A stretch of 64,000 nt of DNA from Firmicutes bacterium UBA2530 (GCA_002340985.1 DDNC01000009.1:20013-84012), one strand, 5' to 3'; counted from the stretch's first letter, positions 42,711 to 50,883 are shown. The notes: generated from the letters alone by a model not told the origin. Made by a program: numbers and translations.

Positions 42711-43500
42711 CGCCTTTTTTATTTTCTCTCTTCATTTGAGCCAATAATGTTATATATTGCTTTCTGAACTTAGAAGCTGATAGAATATTTGACTGCCAAA
42801 ATTCATGTCTTTGACTAAACATAAGGACTTCTTTAATTTCATTGATATCTAATTTGTCTAAGCGGACCATTTTTTCAAACTCAATTGACCATTTTTGCAA
42901 TGTAGATTCATCCTTAGGAGGTTTATTTAATCTTTTAGATATTTCTTTTGATAAATAAAGTGCTAATAAATATTCCTTATCTTCTTGATTGAAATTTTTC
43001 AATTCCTTTTTTAAAGGAATATTATCTATATCTTTATCTATATCTTTATCTATATCTGTTGCGTGACTTTGAGTGACATCTTCGTGACTTGTCACGTGAC
43101 ATTCAAGCATCTTAAATTTATCTCTTTCTCTCTGATTCTGTTTTCTTATTCTATTCTGCTCTCTAATTTTATCTAACTTTTCAGTACTTTGATACTTTTC
43201 CCAATTTGCAACTAAAAAAATATTATCAAATATTTCAATCATGCCGAACTTTTCAAATACTGATAAAGCTAATCTTATCGTAGCAATAGGTCTATCAAAC
43301 TCAGTTGCAAGCATTTCATCTGTGTAAGGTACATCTTTAGAAAAATAAACGGTGCCATTATCATTAGTTTGACCTGCTAAACACAACAGCTGCAACCATG
43401 TTACAATAATTGCATCACCCTCAGGCATTTTACGAATCTGTTTTATTTTTCTATTATTAAACATGTCCGTTACAATCTTAATCCACTTGACCTCTGCCAA
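42601..43500 (-). CDS. Phage replisome organiser (DnaD-like)
   Basis: 299 residues, TTG start 43500 behind AAGGTGG. The N-terminal winged helix VKWIKIVTDMFNNRKIKQIR ... LSVFEKFGMIEIFDN is the phage replisome organiser N-domain. A basic linker and an Asp/Lys repeat (DIDKDIDKDID) at about 148-159 are followed by a DnaD-like C-domain. It binds the origin and recruits the loader. The Asp/Lys repeat is encoded by DNA repeats that may themselves be the origin. Confidence 0.88.
   Translation of the reverse strand: MAEVKWIKIVTDMFNNRKIKQIRKMPEGDAIIVTWLQLLCLAGQTNDNGTVYFSKDVPYTDEMLATEFDRPIATIRLALSVFEKFGMIEIFDNIFLVANWEKYQSTEKLDKIREQNRIRKQNQRERDKFKMLECHVTSHEDVTQSHATDIDKDIDKDIDNIPLKKELKNFNQEDKEYLLALYLSKEISKRLNKPPKDESTLQKWSIEFEKMVRLDKLDINEIKEVLMFSQRHEFWQSNILSASKFRKQYITLLAQMKRENKKGGDNFGKPGNGIKFNVPKTKVDTGEDLDRTIEELGLI
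43024..43100. other. Putative phage replication origin inside the organiser gene
   Basis: Two exact copies and a partial third copy of the 12-mer ATCTATATCTTT (43024-43057) adjoin several GTGAC boxes (43063, 43073, 43084) and the 10-bp palindrome GTCACGTGAC (43091-43100). Iterons inside the initiator gene next to AT-rich repeats are the lambda-O-like layout of phage origins. Confidence 0.6.
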
Positions 43501-43614
43501 GATACCACCACCTTATAAATATTAATATTTCATACTGTTTTTGAGTGCTTTGAATAAAGGGTAATGATTTTCTGTATCATTATCCTTAAAATTCAATATT
43601 TAATTATTTAAATT

Positions 43615-43785
43615 TTAGCTGCTATCCACATTTTCTAATTCCTTTCTTAAATGATCTACACTCAAATCTATTTCCTTTGTTTGAACAATTGTGCCACACT
43701 TATGACAAATAACAGTTAGTAAATAATCCATTGCCCATGCTTCAAAACCGCATACTGGACATTTATATTCTCTGAAGATAATCAC
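43615..43785 (-). CDS. Small zinc-ribbon phage protein
   Basis: 56 residues from GTG 43785, just after an in-frame TAA. YKCPVCGFEAW and VICHKCGTIVQ form a clear four-Cys ribbon, then a helical tail. AAGAAGG overlaps the GTG, so the exact start is uncertain. Function unknown; the gene separates the replication genes from the upstream unit. The rest of 43501-43838 is AT-rich without other genes. Confidence 0.65.
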   Translation of the reverse strand: MIIFREYKCPVCGFEAWAMDYLLTVICHKCGTIVQTKEIDLSVDHLRKELENVDSS

Positions 43786-43838
43786 CTTCTTTGTTTACAT
43801 TTGTAATATCTTTTGTTATAATTTAATTAGTTGATTTT

Positions 43839-44264
43839 TTATTTTTCCGCTTCTGTTGCTGCAGGGCGGTCTTTTTTATTAAATGGAAGATTAAGCTTGT
43901 TTCTATAATCACTTACTCTGGATTTATCCATATACAACTTGTTCGCAATCTCAGTATCAGTTAATCCTTTTTTATATAATTTTTTAAAATTCTCATCTAA
44001 CATTTTCTTAACTGATTTACCAGCTCGCATTTTTCTATTAAATTCATTTACGCTATGTCTCTTTTCAAGTTGCTCATCTGAGTATACGTGTATAGATGGA
44101 ACTGAGCATACTTTTTCATTGTAGCTTCTTATTGCTTCTTCTCTTTTAATTACTTCTTTTTCATCAGCCCATGCAAAGCAATCTTCTGGTATTTTTTCAG
44201 TCAATATTAAACATTTGTCACCTTTATCATAACCACATGTTTTGCAGGTCCTCTTTTTATCCAT
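43839..44264 (-). CDS. HTH-containing phage protein with Cys cluster
   Basis: 141 residues. The N-terminal RTCKTCGYDKGDKCLI and ED-CFAW hold a likely metal site. The C-terminal FKKLYKKGLTDTEIANKLYM ... KSRVSDYRNKLNLP is a helix-turn-helix. It could regulate or organise early DNA events. ATG 44264 is preceded by GGAGG. Family not recognised. Confidence 0.75.
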   Translation of the reverse strand: MDKKRTCKTCGYDKGDKCLILTEKIPEDCFAWADEKEVIKREEAIRSYNEKVCSVPSIHVYSDEQLEKRHSVNEFNRKMRAGKSVKKMLDENFKKLYKKGLTDTEIANKLYMDKSRVSDYRNKLNLPFNKKDRPAATEAEK

Positions 44265-44273
44265 AAAATCCTC

Positions 44274-45608
44274 CTAAATTGCCATATTCTCTAATACTTT
44301 TTCTTGATAGTTGGCTCTAACCAGTGCTTCAGCTAATGGAGGACATACACTATTTCCTGCTTTTGCTGTCTGTTCAGTTACTGGATATGGATTGCCTTTG
44401 CTGTCTACATCAATGATATAATTATCAGGAAACCCTTGACCTTTAAAAGATTCATGTGGTCTTAACATCCTCATTCCTATATCTACAATCTGATAATCTT
44501 CACCTTTAATAGTTACAAGTCCAAATCTGTCTTTAGTTGTTATAGTGTGCATTGGGGTATTAAGTGATTGCCCTATGTCAGCACCATAATACTTGAGTAA
44601 AAATGCTATTACTAAATTTGATTTGTTTACTGTAGTTATTGTTGCTAAAGGTTTATCTAATTCATGTCCTATCCCTGTTTTAAATTGTCTACTAATAAAC
44701 GCTGTTACTAACCCAAATCTATTTGCTGTAGGAATTGTTGCCATTGGCTCATTTAGACTACTTCCTCGTACTTCATTACCTTGCTGTCCATAATAATGTT
44801 GTAAAAATATCACCTTGTCATCATCTAAAATATATGGGTTATCTGCTTGAATTACAAATTTTTGAATGCCTAAAGCAATTCTTTTAAGTGTGTTTTCCAC
44901 CAAGGGCTTTTTTCTGTCGAATATACTTGGACAAGGAATACTCCAATCAATACATTCTGCAGCTGTTCGCCAAGGCTTCAACAAACCTTTTCTAACTTCT
45001 TGTTGTTCAGGATCTCCATGCGTTGGCTCTGGCCATACTATCTTTTGACCATCACACCTGGCAATCATAAAAAATCTTTTTCTTATTGTTGGTGCTCCAT
45101 AATCGCAAGCTCTTAATTCTCTGAATTCAACTATATATCCTTGTTTTTCAAGTGCTTTTATGAATAAATCAAATGTTTGTCCTTTTCTCTCAGGATCTGG
45201 ATATAAGTTTCCATTTTCATCTTTGACTAATGGTCCCCAAGTCCTGAACTCTTCAACGTTTTCAAGTATTATTATTCTTGGATGAACTAATTTCGCCCAT
45301 TTAACAGCTACCCATGCAAGTCCTCTTATATTTTTATCTACCGGCTTTCCGCCTTTTGCTTTGCTGAAGTGTTTGCAGTCTGGACTAAACCAAGCAAGAC
45401 CTACAGGTTGTCCTTGTGTTGCTTCTAAAGGATCTACATCCCAAACATCCTCTATGTAATGCTTTGTATTCGGATGATTTACTTTATGCATTTCTATTGC
45501 TTTTTCGTCATGATTTATTGCTATATCTACCGGTCTACCAACTGCCATTTCAATACCTGTTGAAGTTCCTCCACCTCCGGCAAAATTATCTACAATTAAC
45601 TCTCTCAA
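44274..45608 (-). CDS. DNA (cytosine-5-)methyltransferase
   Basis: 444 residues, TTG start behind AGGAGG. Motif I DNFAGGGGTSTGIEMA is at 7-22. Motif IV with the catalytic Cys is WFSPDCKHFSKAKGG (about 73-87), a phage variant of PPCQ. Motif VI ILENVEEF is near 115 and motif VIII-like RKRFFMIARC near 180. It methylates cytosine C5, probably to protect phage DNA. Three repeats of a PxATIxTxxRFGLV-type segment lie in the target-recognition region. No partner restriction enzyme is in the prophage. Confidence 0.9.
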   Translation of the reverse strand: MRELIVDNFAGGGGTSTGIEMAVGRPVDIAINHDEKAIEMHKVNHPNTKHYIEDVWDVDPLEATQGQPVGLAWFSPDCKHFSKAKGGKPVDKNIRGLAWVAVKWAKLVHPRIIILENVEEFRTWGPLVKDENGNLYPDPERKGQTFDLFIKALEKQGYIVEFRELRACDYGAPTIRKRFFMIARCDGQKIVWPEPTHGDPEQQEVRKGLLKPWRTAAECIDWSIPCPSIFDRKKPLVENTLKRIALGIQKFVIQADNPYILDDDKVIFLQHYYGQQGNEVRGSSLNEPMATIPTANRFGLVTAFISRQFKTGIGHELDKPLATITTVNKSNLVIAFLLKYYGADIGQSLNTPMHTITTKDRFGLVTIKGEDYQIVDIGMRMLRPHESFKGQGFPDNYIIDVDSKGNPYPVTEQTAKAGNSVCPPLAEALVRANYQEKVLENMAI

Positions 45609-45651
45609 TACTGCCTCCTAAAACATACTAATTTGACATTCATATTTTAAA

Positions 45652-46803
45652 TTAATAATCTCCTTGAAATATTGATATTTGCCCATTTAATTCATCACCG
45701 TAATTTAGCCATGGTACTCCAATGTAGTCTAGAACCTTTCCCCAACCCATGTCATACATCCAGAAATGCCATTCCTTAGGATTATCTTCTCTTAACCTGT
45801 CAAATCTGTGAGGTCTTTTCTCCATATGAATGCCAAAGCCACACATGCTGCAGCCTGTTCGTTGAGCTCTTGTTGTTCTTAAAGTTCCGTCTTTATCTCT
45901 GACAATTTCACCATAAATTCTTGGTACTGGTACTTTTAAATCTAATGCTAGCTGTAATAAATCCTGTCTTGAAAATATCGCAAAAGGACAACTCCTTGTT
46001 ACTGACTTTCCATAATAATTGCAACCATTTTTCATTAAGGCTTTTTCTCTTTGCCCTCCTTCAGATGCCATTAGTCCAAGATAAGGATGACAGCCTGTTT
46101 CTTTTGCATAATCATCACATGGTTTTTCTTTCATGTAATAACAACAGTCATTTGATACCTTGAAAGGAGCTGTCTTGTAACTTGTGCCGTAGGTTTCATT
46201 TTCAGGACCTCCAAATAATTCGAGCCATCTTTGTGGCAATTTCATCTTGGTTCCTTTCCTGTATCCACCTTGCTTTCCACATTCACCGGTCATTATTGCA
46301 TGCCTAACAGTCTTGTTTTTTTCAGTTGGATTTTGCAAAAGTTGTATCTTCCCTGCTTTCTCCTTACTGATTATTGGATAACCACATTCTTTTACTACTT
46401 CTACTTTTGTTTTATATGGTTTTAACGCTTTCACACCTAGCTGTTTATGTATTTCCTGAATGCTTTTATCTTCCAGAGAAGAAACAGAAACTGCAGGAAC
46501 ATCAATTTCTATTGACCTTAGAAATATTAAAAGTGTAATGCTGTCTAATCCACCTACTGATATAAAGCAGTTTCCACCTAATTTATCGTAAAATTCCCAA
46601 GCTCTCGCCTTTGCAAGGATTAACTTTTGTTCATATGGAAGCTGCTGTTTTATAATGAATGCATTTGTTTTGCTACGTTGTTCATCAATATAAGTTTGAA
46701 ATGCTTTAGCTTCTTCGTTTGTCCAATTACTGTTTCCATCATCAAGCAATTCATCTTCTAAATCATCCATTATTTCATCAAATAGATTGAATTGATTTTC
46801 CAC
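45652..46803 (-). CDS. PAPS reductase-like (PP-loop) phage protein
   Basis: 383 residues from GTG 46803 behind AGGAGG. The PP-loop CFISVGGLDSITLLIFLRS (about 85-103) and the downstream Cys-rich region (NDCCYYMKEKPCDDYAKETG, RTGCSMCGFGIHMEKRPHRF) match phage members of the adenine nucleotide alpha-hydrolase superfamily. Relatives activate substrates by adenylation; in phages a role in nucleotide or DNA sulfur modification has been considered but is not settled. Its neighbour is a DNA methyltransferase. Confidence 0.83.
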   Translation of the reverse strand: MENQFNLFDEIMDDLEDELLDDGNSNWTNEEAKAFQTYIDEQRSKTNAFIIKQQLPYEQKLILAKARAWEFYDKLGGNCFISVGGLDSITLLIFLRSIEIDVPAVSVSSLEDKSIQEIHKQLGVKALKPYKTKVEVVKECGYPIISKEKAGKIQLLQNPTEKNKTVRHAIMTGECGKQGGYRKGTKMKLPQRWLELFGGPENETYGTSYKTAPFKVSNDCCYYMKEKPCDDYAKETGCHPYLGLMASEGGQREKALMKNGCNYYGKSVTRSCPFAIFSRQDLLQLALDLKVPVPRIYGEIVRDKDGTLRTTRAQRTGCSMCGFGIHMEKRPHRFDRLREDNPKEWHFWMYDMGWGKVLDYIGVPWLNYGDELNGQISIFQGDY

Positions 46804-46807
46804 TTTT

Positions 46808-47002
46808 TTACCTCCTGTTTCTTCTTTGGCTTTCCTGTTTTGCTTTTCTTTTAGCTTTTTTCTTTGGATCAGCACATTTTCTAATTGTGCGTTCTTTTGT
46901 TTTCTTTTCTTCAGAAATACAAACATGAGTTTCATAATTTGGAACTAAAACCGCTGAAGCTGCCATCAATCCAGCTAATGCATTAATAGATTTTTTATTC
47001 AT
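46808..47002 (-). CDS. Small basic phage protein
   Basis: 64 residues. A short hydrophobic N-terminus (INALAGLMAASAVLVP) is followed by a strongly basic Lys/Arg tail. Start ATG 47002 with GGGAG upstream. It could be a membrane-linked or DNA-contacting protein. Function unknown. Confidence 0.65.
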   Translation of the reverse strand: MNKKSINALAGLMAASAVLVPNYETHVCISEEKKTKERTIRKCADPKKKAKRKAKQESQRRNRR

Positions 47003-47114
47003 ATTTTTTCAGCTCCCTTTCCATTGCTCTGTATTTTTGTCTACAGCTTGTCCAATTCCTGTTTCTCCATAACCACTTAGCACATTGAAAATAATACTTA
47101 AGTTTTTTTATCAT
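46995..47114 (-). CDS. Tiny basic phage protein
   Basis: 39 residues (MIKKLKYYFQCAKWLWRNRN ...), highly basic and aromatic. It overlaps the start of the next gene (TATGAATAA). Coding support is the operon spacing only. Confidence 0.5.
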   Translation of the reverse strand: MIKKLKYYFQCAKWLWRNRNWTSCRQKYRAMERELKKYE

Positions 47115-47122
47115 ACTTTCAC

Positions 47123-47413
47123 CTATAACCTTTCAAGTAAACTTAAAAGCAATTTTTTAATCACTTCATTTTTTCTTAAAATTATAGTCATTCTCTCTTC
47201 ATATCCCATCGGTCTTGAACTGCCTTGTTCTTTATTTGATTCAGTGGCTATTCCTTCATCAGTAAAAATAAACCTAATTTCATTTGATATGCCCAGTATT
47301 TCGTTTTGAGTTTCTTCTACTTTGCCCATAATCTGACCAAATTTAATTCTTTCTGGAACTTGTGGCATGGAATCATTTGTTAATGTTTTTGCACAATTTT
47401 CATAATCCATCAT
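47123..47413 (-). CDS. Hypothetical phage protein
   Basis: 96 residues, ATG 47413 behind GGAGAAG. Mixed composition with a helical end (RKNEVIKKLLLSLLERL). No domain recognised. Early operon position. Confidence 0.68.
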   Translation of the reverse strand: MMDYENCAKTLTNDSMPQVPERIKFGQIMGKVEETQNEILGISNEIRFIFTDEGIATESNKEQGSSRPMGYEERMTIILRKNEVIKKLLLSLLERL

Positions 47414-47429
47414 TTTTTTCTTCTCCTAT

Positions 47430-47567
47430 TTAATTGATTTTTAAAATACTATCTAAAGCCATTCCAATAATTATCAGAATCATTCCGACTGATAATTTGA
47501 ATCTTAAATATTCCTGGTCATCAGTGAATTTATACCAAAAATTTCTAACGTTTTTAATCATTTTCAT
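47430..47567 (-). CDS. Tiny membrane protein
   Basis: 45 residues from ATG 47567: a basic N-terminus (KNVRNFWYKFTDD) and one membrane segment LSVGMILIIIGMALDSIL. Spacing fits the operon. Function unknown. Confidence 0.52.
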   Translation of the reverse strand: MKMIKNVRNFWYKFTDDQEYLRFKLSVGMILIIIGMALDSILKIN

Positions 47568-47571
47568 ACCT

Positions 47572-47721
47572 CTATTCCGCATAGGATAGTTCATCTTCAA
47601 TTTGATGATTTAAATCATTAAGATCACAGCTATCATGTACCATATTATCAATCATCTCATCTTCGTACCCAGCTTCAATTAATATTTCAATGTTTTTCTT
47701 TAGCCTTTTTAATTCATCCAT
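47572..47721 (-). CDS. Small acidic phage protein
   Basis: 49 residues from ATG 47721, chosen because AAGGAGGTG lies 9 bases upstream; starts at 47754 or 47811 lack sites. MDELKRLKKNIEILIEAGYE then an acidic tail. Function unknown. Confidence 0.58.
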   Translation of the reverse strand: MDELKRLKKNIEILIEAGYEDEMIDNMVHDSCDLNDLNHQIEDELSYAE

Positions 47722-47737
47722 TTCACTTTTCACCTCC

Positions 47738-47947
47738 TTAAAAAAATCTTTCATTGCTAATGTCATGATATAAAGCCATGACAACCGGGTTAGCTCTGTT
47801 ATATGATTCATCTTTCATTCCTGGAATATTAAATTCATTTTCCATTTCAGTCATTAAGACAGCTAATTTCTTACTTTTTACTTGTTCATCTTTACATGCG
47901 TTGATCATTAAAAATTGCTCTCTGTATTTTTGTATTGTATTTGACAT
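47738..47947 (-). CDS. Hypothetical phage protein
   Basis: 69 residues from ATG 47947 (GGAGAG upstream). MSNTIQKYREQFLMINACKD and FNIPGMKDESYNRANPVVMA. The latter pattern is seen in early phage proteins of unknown function. Overlaps its neighbour by one base. Confidence 0.65.
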   Translation of the reverse strand: MSNTIQKYREQFLMINACKDEQVKSKKLAVLMTEMENEFNIPGMKDESYNRANPVVMALYHDISNERFF

Positions 47948-48255
47948 TAATACCACTCTCCATTTGGGCACCAGTGTAACCAGTCTTTTCCTGTGAAATG
48001 TACTTCTAAGTGTGTTTTATGTTCTATAACCGATTTTGGAATCCATTTGATTTTGTAATCAAGGCCTTGACAAGCATTATGTCTTTTATACATACGTTGG
48101 AACAATTTTTTAGCAGTTTCGGATAACTTGTCATAGCCTTTTACTTTGTTAAAATCAATCTCAACGTAAAATGAATCACATTCATTGATTAATTTGTAGC
48201 CAGGGTTTTCTATTTCGAACCTTTGTATAACATTAATTCTGTGTTGTTCAAGCAT
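47947..48255 (-). CDS. Hypothetical phage protein
   Basis: 102 residues with ATG 48255 after AGGAGG. A helical N-terminus and an aromatic C-terminus (FTGKDWLHWCPNGEWY). No domain recognised. Part of the early operon. Confidence 0.68.
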   Translation of the reverse strand: MLEQHRINVIQRFEIENPGYKLINECDSFYVEIDFNKVKGYDKLSETAKKLFQRMYKRHNACQGLDYKIKWIPKSVIEHKTHLEVHFTGKDWLHWCPNGEWY

Positions 48256-48267
48256 TTAAATTGCCTC

Positions 48268-48555
48268 CTAATCTAAATAATTTCTACCAAAGATTTTCAT
48301 GAACTCTTCTCTTGTATGCGTTTGTTCAAAATGTTCCTGACCAATTCTTTTCAGCTTTTTTAATAAAGAAGAATCTCTATGTATAGCTGTAGGTGCTAAT
48401 GTATGACAGTTAGGACAAACTTTAATTAGTAAGCCATATTTTTCAGCAGATTTTTTATATGCTCCATTCATTAAGTGATGTGTTTCAAGCATATAATCTG
48501 ATTTACATATGAAACATTCATCAGAGTTCCCAATATAACTTAATTTTTTGCTCAT
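48268..48555 (-). CDS. HNH-like zinc-binding phage protein
   Basis: 95 residues. ECFICKSDYMLETHHLMNGA and LIKVCPNCHTLAP give paired Cys and a His-His, the usual scaffold of HNH or recombination-type (NinG-like) proteins. The central THH could be catalytic. An endonuclease or DNA-repair role in phage recombination is plausible. Confidence 0.78.
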   Translation of the reverse strand: MSKKLSYIGNSDECFICKSDYMLETHHLMNGAYKKSAEKYGLLIKVCPNCHTLAPTAIHRDSSLLKKLKRIGQEHFEQTHTREEFMKIFGRNYLD

Positions 48556-48728
48556 TAACTTGCCTCCTGTTGTGCTATACTAATTTTTTTTAAGTAACTA
48601 TCACCTATCAATTTAACAAATGGATCGTAATAGCTTTCATTATCAACTTTTATTACATCTGATATTTCTTCACTAATTTTGTCTCCTGACTTTCGGTCAT
48701 ATATTACCTTCAATGTTGCAGTGTACAT
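48555..48728 (-). CDS. Small phage protein
   Basis: 57 residues from ATG 48728. MYTATLKVIYDRKSGDKISE then DVIKVDNESYYDPFVKLIGD. Stop overlaps the next start (TTAATGA). Beta-rich; function unknown. Confidence 0.58.
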   Translation of the reverse strand: MYTATLKVIYDRKSGDKISEEISDVIKVDNESYYDPFVKLIGDSYLKKISIAQQEAS

Positions 48729-48729
48729 T

Positions 48730-48996
48730 TTACATACTCCTTTTGTGACGATTATTTTTTGTTGCGTTTCGTAACGTAAAGGGAAAAAAATATTTAACTA
48801 TTTCTTCATCTTTAATTTTTAAGTAGTTAATTATTTTTTCAGCTTCTTCTAAATTAAAAGAGCTATATCCATTTAGCTTAGAATTTAAGGCATTTAAGCT
48901 CATGCCGATATCTTTTGCTAAAACTCTGTAAGTTACTTTATGTTCTCTCATTAATCCCTTTAATGCTGATAATTCAACACATTTTTCTCTTATCAT
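48730..48996 (-). CDS. Cro-like HTH protein
   Basis: 88 residues with an XRE-type helix-turn-helix: LMREHKVTYRVLAKDIGMSL then NALNSKLNGYSSFNLEEAEK. First gene of the leftward early operon and divergent from the repressor, the classical Cro position. ATG 48996 follows GAGGTGAT. Its 3' end contains a 14-base string also present in the control region (48761-48774 and 49015-49028), so it may bind inside its own gene. Confidence 0.85.
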   Translation of the reverse strand: MIREKCVELSALKGLMREHKVTYRVLAKDIGMSLNALNSKLNGYSSFNLEEAEKIINYLKIKDEEIVKYFFPFTLRNATKNNRHKRSM

Positions 48997-49153
48997 AAAA
49001 TCACCTCGTCTTTCGTTGCGTTTCGTAATAACATAATACTATTTTTGCAGAATGATGTCAATACTTTACGTAACATTTTTTTATTTTTGTTATTGCATTT
49101 AGCAACAAATAGTGGTAAAATGTTGTAAATAAAATGAAAGCGAGATTTTTAAA
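48997..49153. promoter_or_regulatory. Lysis-lysogeny control region
   Basis: Leftward promoter: TTGACA and TATTAT (49061-49056 and 49038-49033, minus) with exact 17-base spacing. Rightward promoter: TTGCAT (49093-49098) and TAAAAT (49116-49121), also 17 apart. Operator candidates are GTTGCGTTTCGTAA (49015-49028), palindrome TTACGTAA (49066-49073) and the imperfect repeat TTGTTATTGC/GCAACAA (49087-49107) over the rightward -35. Confidence 0.82.
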
Positions 49154-49723
49154 ATGGATATTAATAAAGATATATTTCCTAAACGATTAAAACAAGTAAT
49201 GGAAGAAAACAATCAAACTACTTATACTATAGCTGAATTGTTACATTTAACTCCTGCTACAATTTCAAGATATATTAATGGACAAATGTCTCCTAAAATT
49301 ACTGCAATTGAAGCACTTGCTATTCATTTTAATATAAATCCGGCATGGCTTATGGGTTATAATGTTCAAAAAGAAAGTTTAACATCAGATAGTAAATATT
49401 TTGTTGATTATTATAGAAAAGAACAAAATGTAAAGAAATATATTACTGAAACATATGGAAAAAATGCAGTAGAATTATTACAAGATTATAGTGAGTTAAA
49501 TGACACTGGAAAATTTGAAGCAAATAAAAGAGTACGTGAATTAACATATGTTGATGATTATTTGCTATCACCTATTAAAGATAAAGATATAGACTTTGAA
49601 ATAATTGATATGGCAGCTCATGATGATTATAACGCTATTACAGAAGATCCATTTAACGCTATTGATGATATAAAGGGAATTTTAAAAAAGGCAGAACAGC
49701 AAAGAAAAAATAAAGGAAAATAA
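49154..49723 (+). CDS. CI-like XRE repressor
   Basis: 189 residues. The N-terminal HTH is LKQVMEENNQTTYTIAELLH then TPATISRYINGQMSPKI. The C-terminal half lacks the S24 peptidase serine/lysine motif of self-cleaving repressors, and an ImmA-type gene follows, so induction may go through ImmA rather than RecA. It keeps early genes off in the lysogen. The divergent Cro and operators support the role. Confidence 0.87.
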   Translation: MDINKDIFPKRLKQVMEENNQTTYTIAELLHLTPATISRYINGQMSPKITAIEALAIHFNINPAWLMGYNVQKESLTSDSKYFVDYYRKEQNVKKYITETYGKNAVELLQDYSELNDTGKFEANKRVRELTYVDDYLLSPIKDKDIDFEIIDMAAHDDYNAITEDPFNAIDDIKGILKKAEQQRKNKGK

Positions 49724-49741
49724 ACATCTTCGGGGGAATTT

Positions 49742-50206
49742 ATGACTTATGACCAATTAGCTGAAATTACAGAAGAAGAAGGCATAGAGTTAATAGAATA
49801 TAATTTCAAAAGCTCTTTCAAAGGCTTTTATATTGATAATATTATTGCTATAGATTCAAAAATTAAAATTACGATAGAACGAAAATGCATTCTAGCTGAA
49901 GAATTAGGACATTATTTTAAAACATCAGGAAATATTACTGATTTGAAAAACGTTTCTAATAGAAAACAAGAAATAAAAGCAAGAAGATGGTCCTATGAAA
50001 AACTTATTCCATTAAATAGCTTAATTAATGCATCATATTCAGGATGTACAAATTTATATGAATTGGCAGAATATTTGGAAGTTACAGAAGAATTTTTAAA
50101 AGAAACATTGAAGTTTTATCAAAGAAAATATGGTCTTTATGCTGAAGTTGATGATTATTGTATATATTTTAATCCGTTAACGGTTTGTAAATATAATTAT
50201 AATTAG
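49742..50206 (+). CDS. ImmA/IrrE-family metallopeptidase
   Basis: 154 residues. ERKCILAEELGHYFKTSGNI carries the EExxH variant of the ImmA motif (Glu-Glu-Leu-Gly-His). NRKQEIKARRWSYEKLIPL is the usual ImmA tail to the active site. ImmA-type enzymes cleave the phage or ICE repressor on induction. It follows the repressor by 18 bases in the same transcript. Complete length for the family. Confidence 0.85.
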   Translation: MTYDQLAEITEEEGIELIEYNFKSSFKGFYIDNIIAIDSKIKITIERKCILAEELGHYFKTSGNITDLKNVSNRKQEIKARRWSYEKLIPLNSLINASYSGCTNLYELAEYLEVTEEFLKETLKFYQRKYGLYAEVDDYCIYFNPLTVCKYNYN

Positions 50207-50215
50207 GAGGTTACT

Positions 50216-50584
50216 ATGAATTTTTTAATTGAAACGCTATTGATTTTATTATTGATTATTGCTTTTATTTTGATATTTACTATAGGAGTTGTTTTTTGGT
50301 ATGTGATATTTCCAATATTAATCATATTTAGTATAATAAGAACTTTTAATAGAACACAAGAACAATACAAATATGATTTGAAATTTTGGATAGAATCATT
50401 AAACGCATTAGACTTTTTATTAATAATTGCATACATAGTATCTCTGGGATTGTATTTCATTTCAGATGATACACAGCAGCTAAGTTTATATATAAATATA
50501 GGTACTTTTATTGGATTTATTTTTAACTCAACAAATAAAAAAAATTATTTTATAAAAAGAAGTAAATTGCTCTTCCATATGTAG
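50216..50584 (+). CDS. Membrane protein, possibly frameshifted
   Basis: 122 residues with three or four hydrophobic segments (LIETLLILLLIIAFILIFTI, VIFPILIIFSII, FLLIIAYIVSLGLYFI). Start ATG 50216 follows AGGAGG. It belongs to the lysogeny operon and could be a superinfection-exclusion protein. The frame stops at 50582-50584, but an open frame shifted by one base continues to 50883. Confidence 0.7.
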   Translation: MNFLIETLLILLLIIAFILIFTIGVVFWYVIFPILIIFSIIRTFNRTQEQYKYDLKFWIESLNALDFLLIIAYIVSLGLYFISDDTQQLSLYINIGTFIGFIFNSTNKKNYFIKRSKLLFHM

Positions 50585-50883
50585 ATTTTAATGAAAGCAA
50601 TAGATTTATTATTGGTAAAATAAATGACATTATAAAATATGATTTATATCCTGAAGATCTAGAGTTATTGAAAAAAATAAAATCTAATGATATGAAAATC
50701 AATAAATTTGATGAAGATGAAAATTTAAAAGACTCAATATATAGACTAACTAAGTGTAAATTTATAGATAAAATTAATATTGAACAAAACTCATACGAAT
50801 TAAAAATCAACCATAAAATTAATCAATATTTGGATAATCCAAAAGTTTTATTTCAACTAAATGTGAATAAAGGTGCATTATGA
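50566..50883 (+). pseudogene. Possible cytoplasmic tail of the preceding membrane protein
   Basis: An open frame from about 50566 to 50883 (IALPYVDFNESNRFIIGKIN ... LNVNKGAL) has no credible start or ribosome site; its first in-frame start is TTG 50668. It lies in the frame one base off from the membrane gene. A single-base change near 50567-50580 would join the two into one protein of about 222 residues. It could be a frameshift mutation, a sequencing error, or a separate gene with an unusual start. Confidence 0.5.

Noticed and set aside
43024..43057. The 12-base tandem repeat as a CRISPR or microsatellite
   Set aside because: No spacers, in-frame within a conserved gene, and next to other boxes; better explained as origin iterons.
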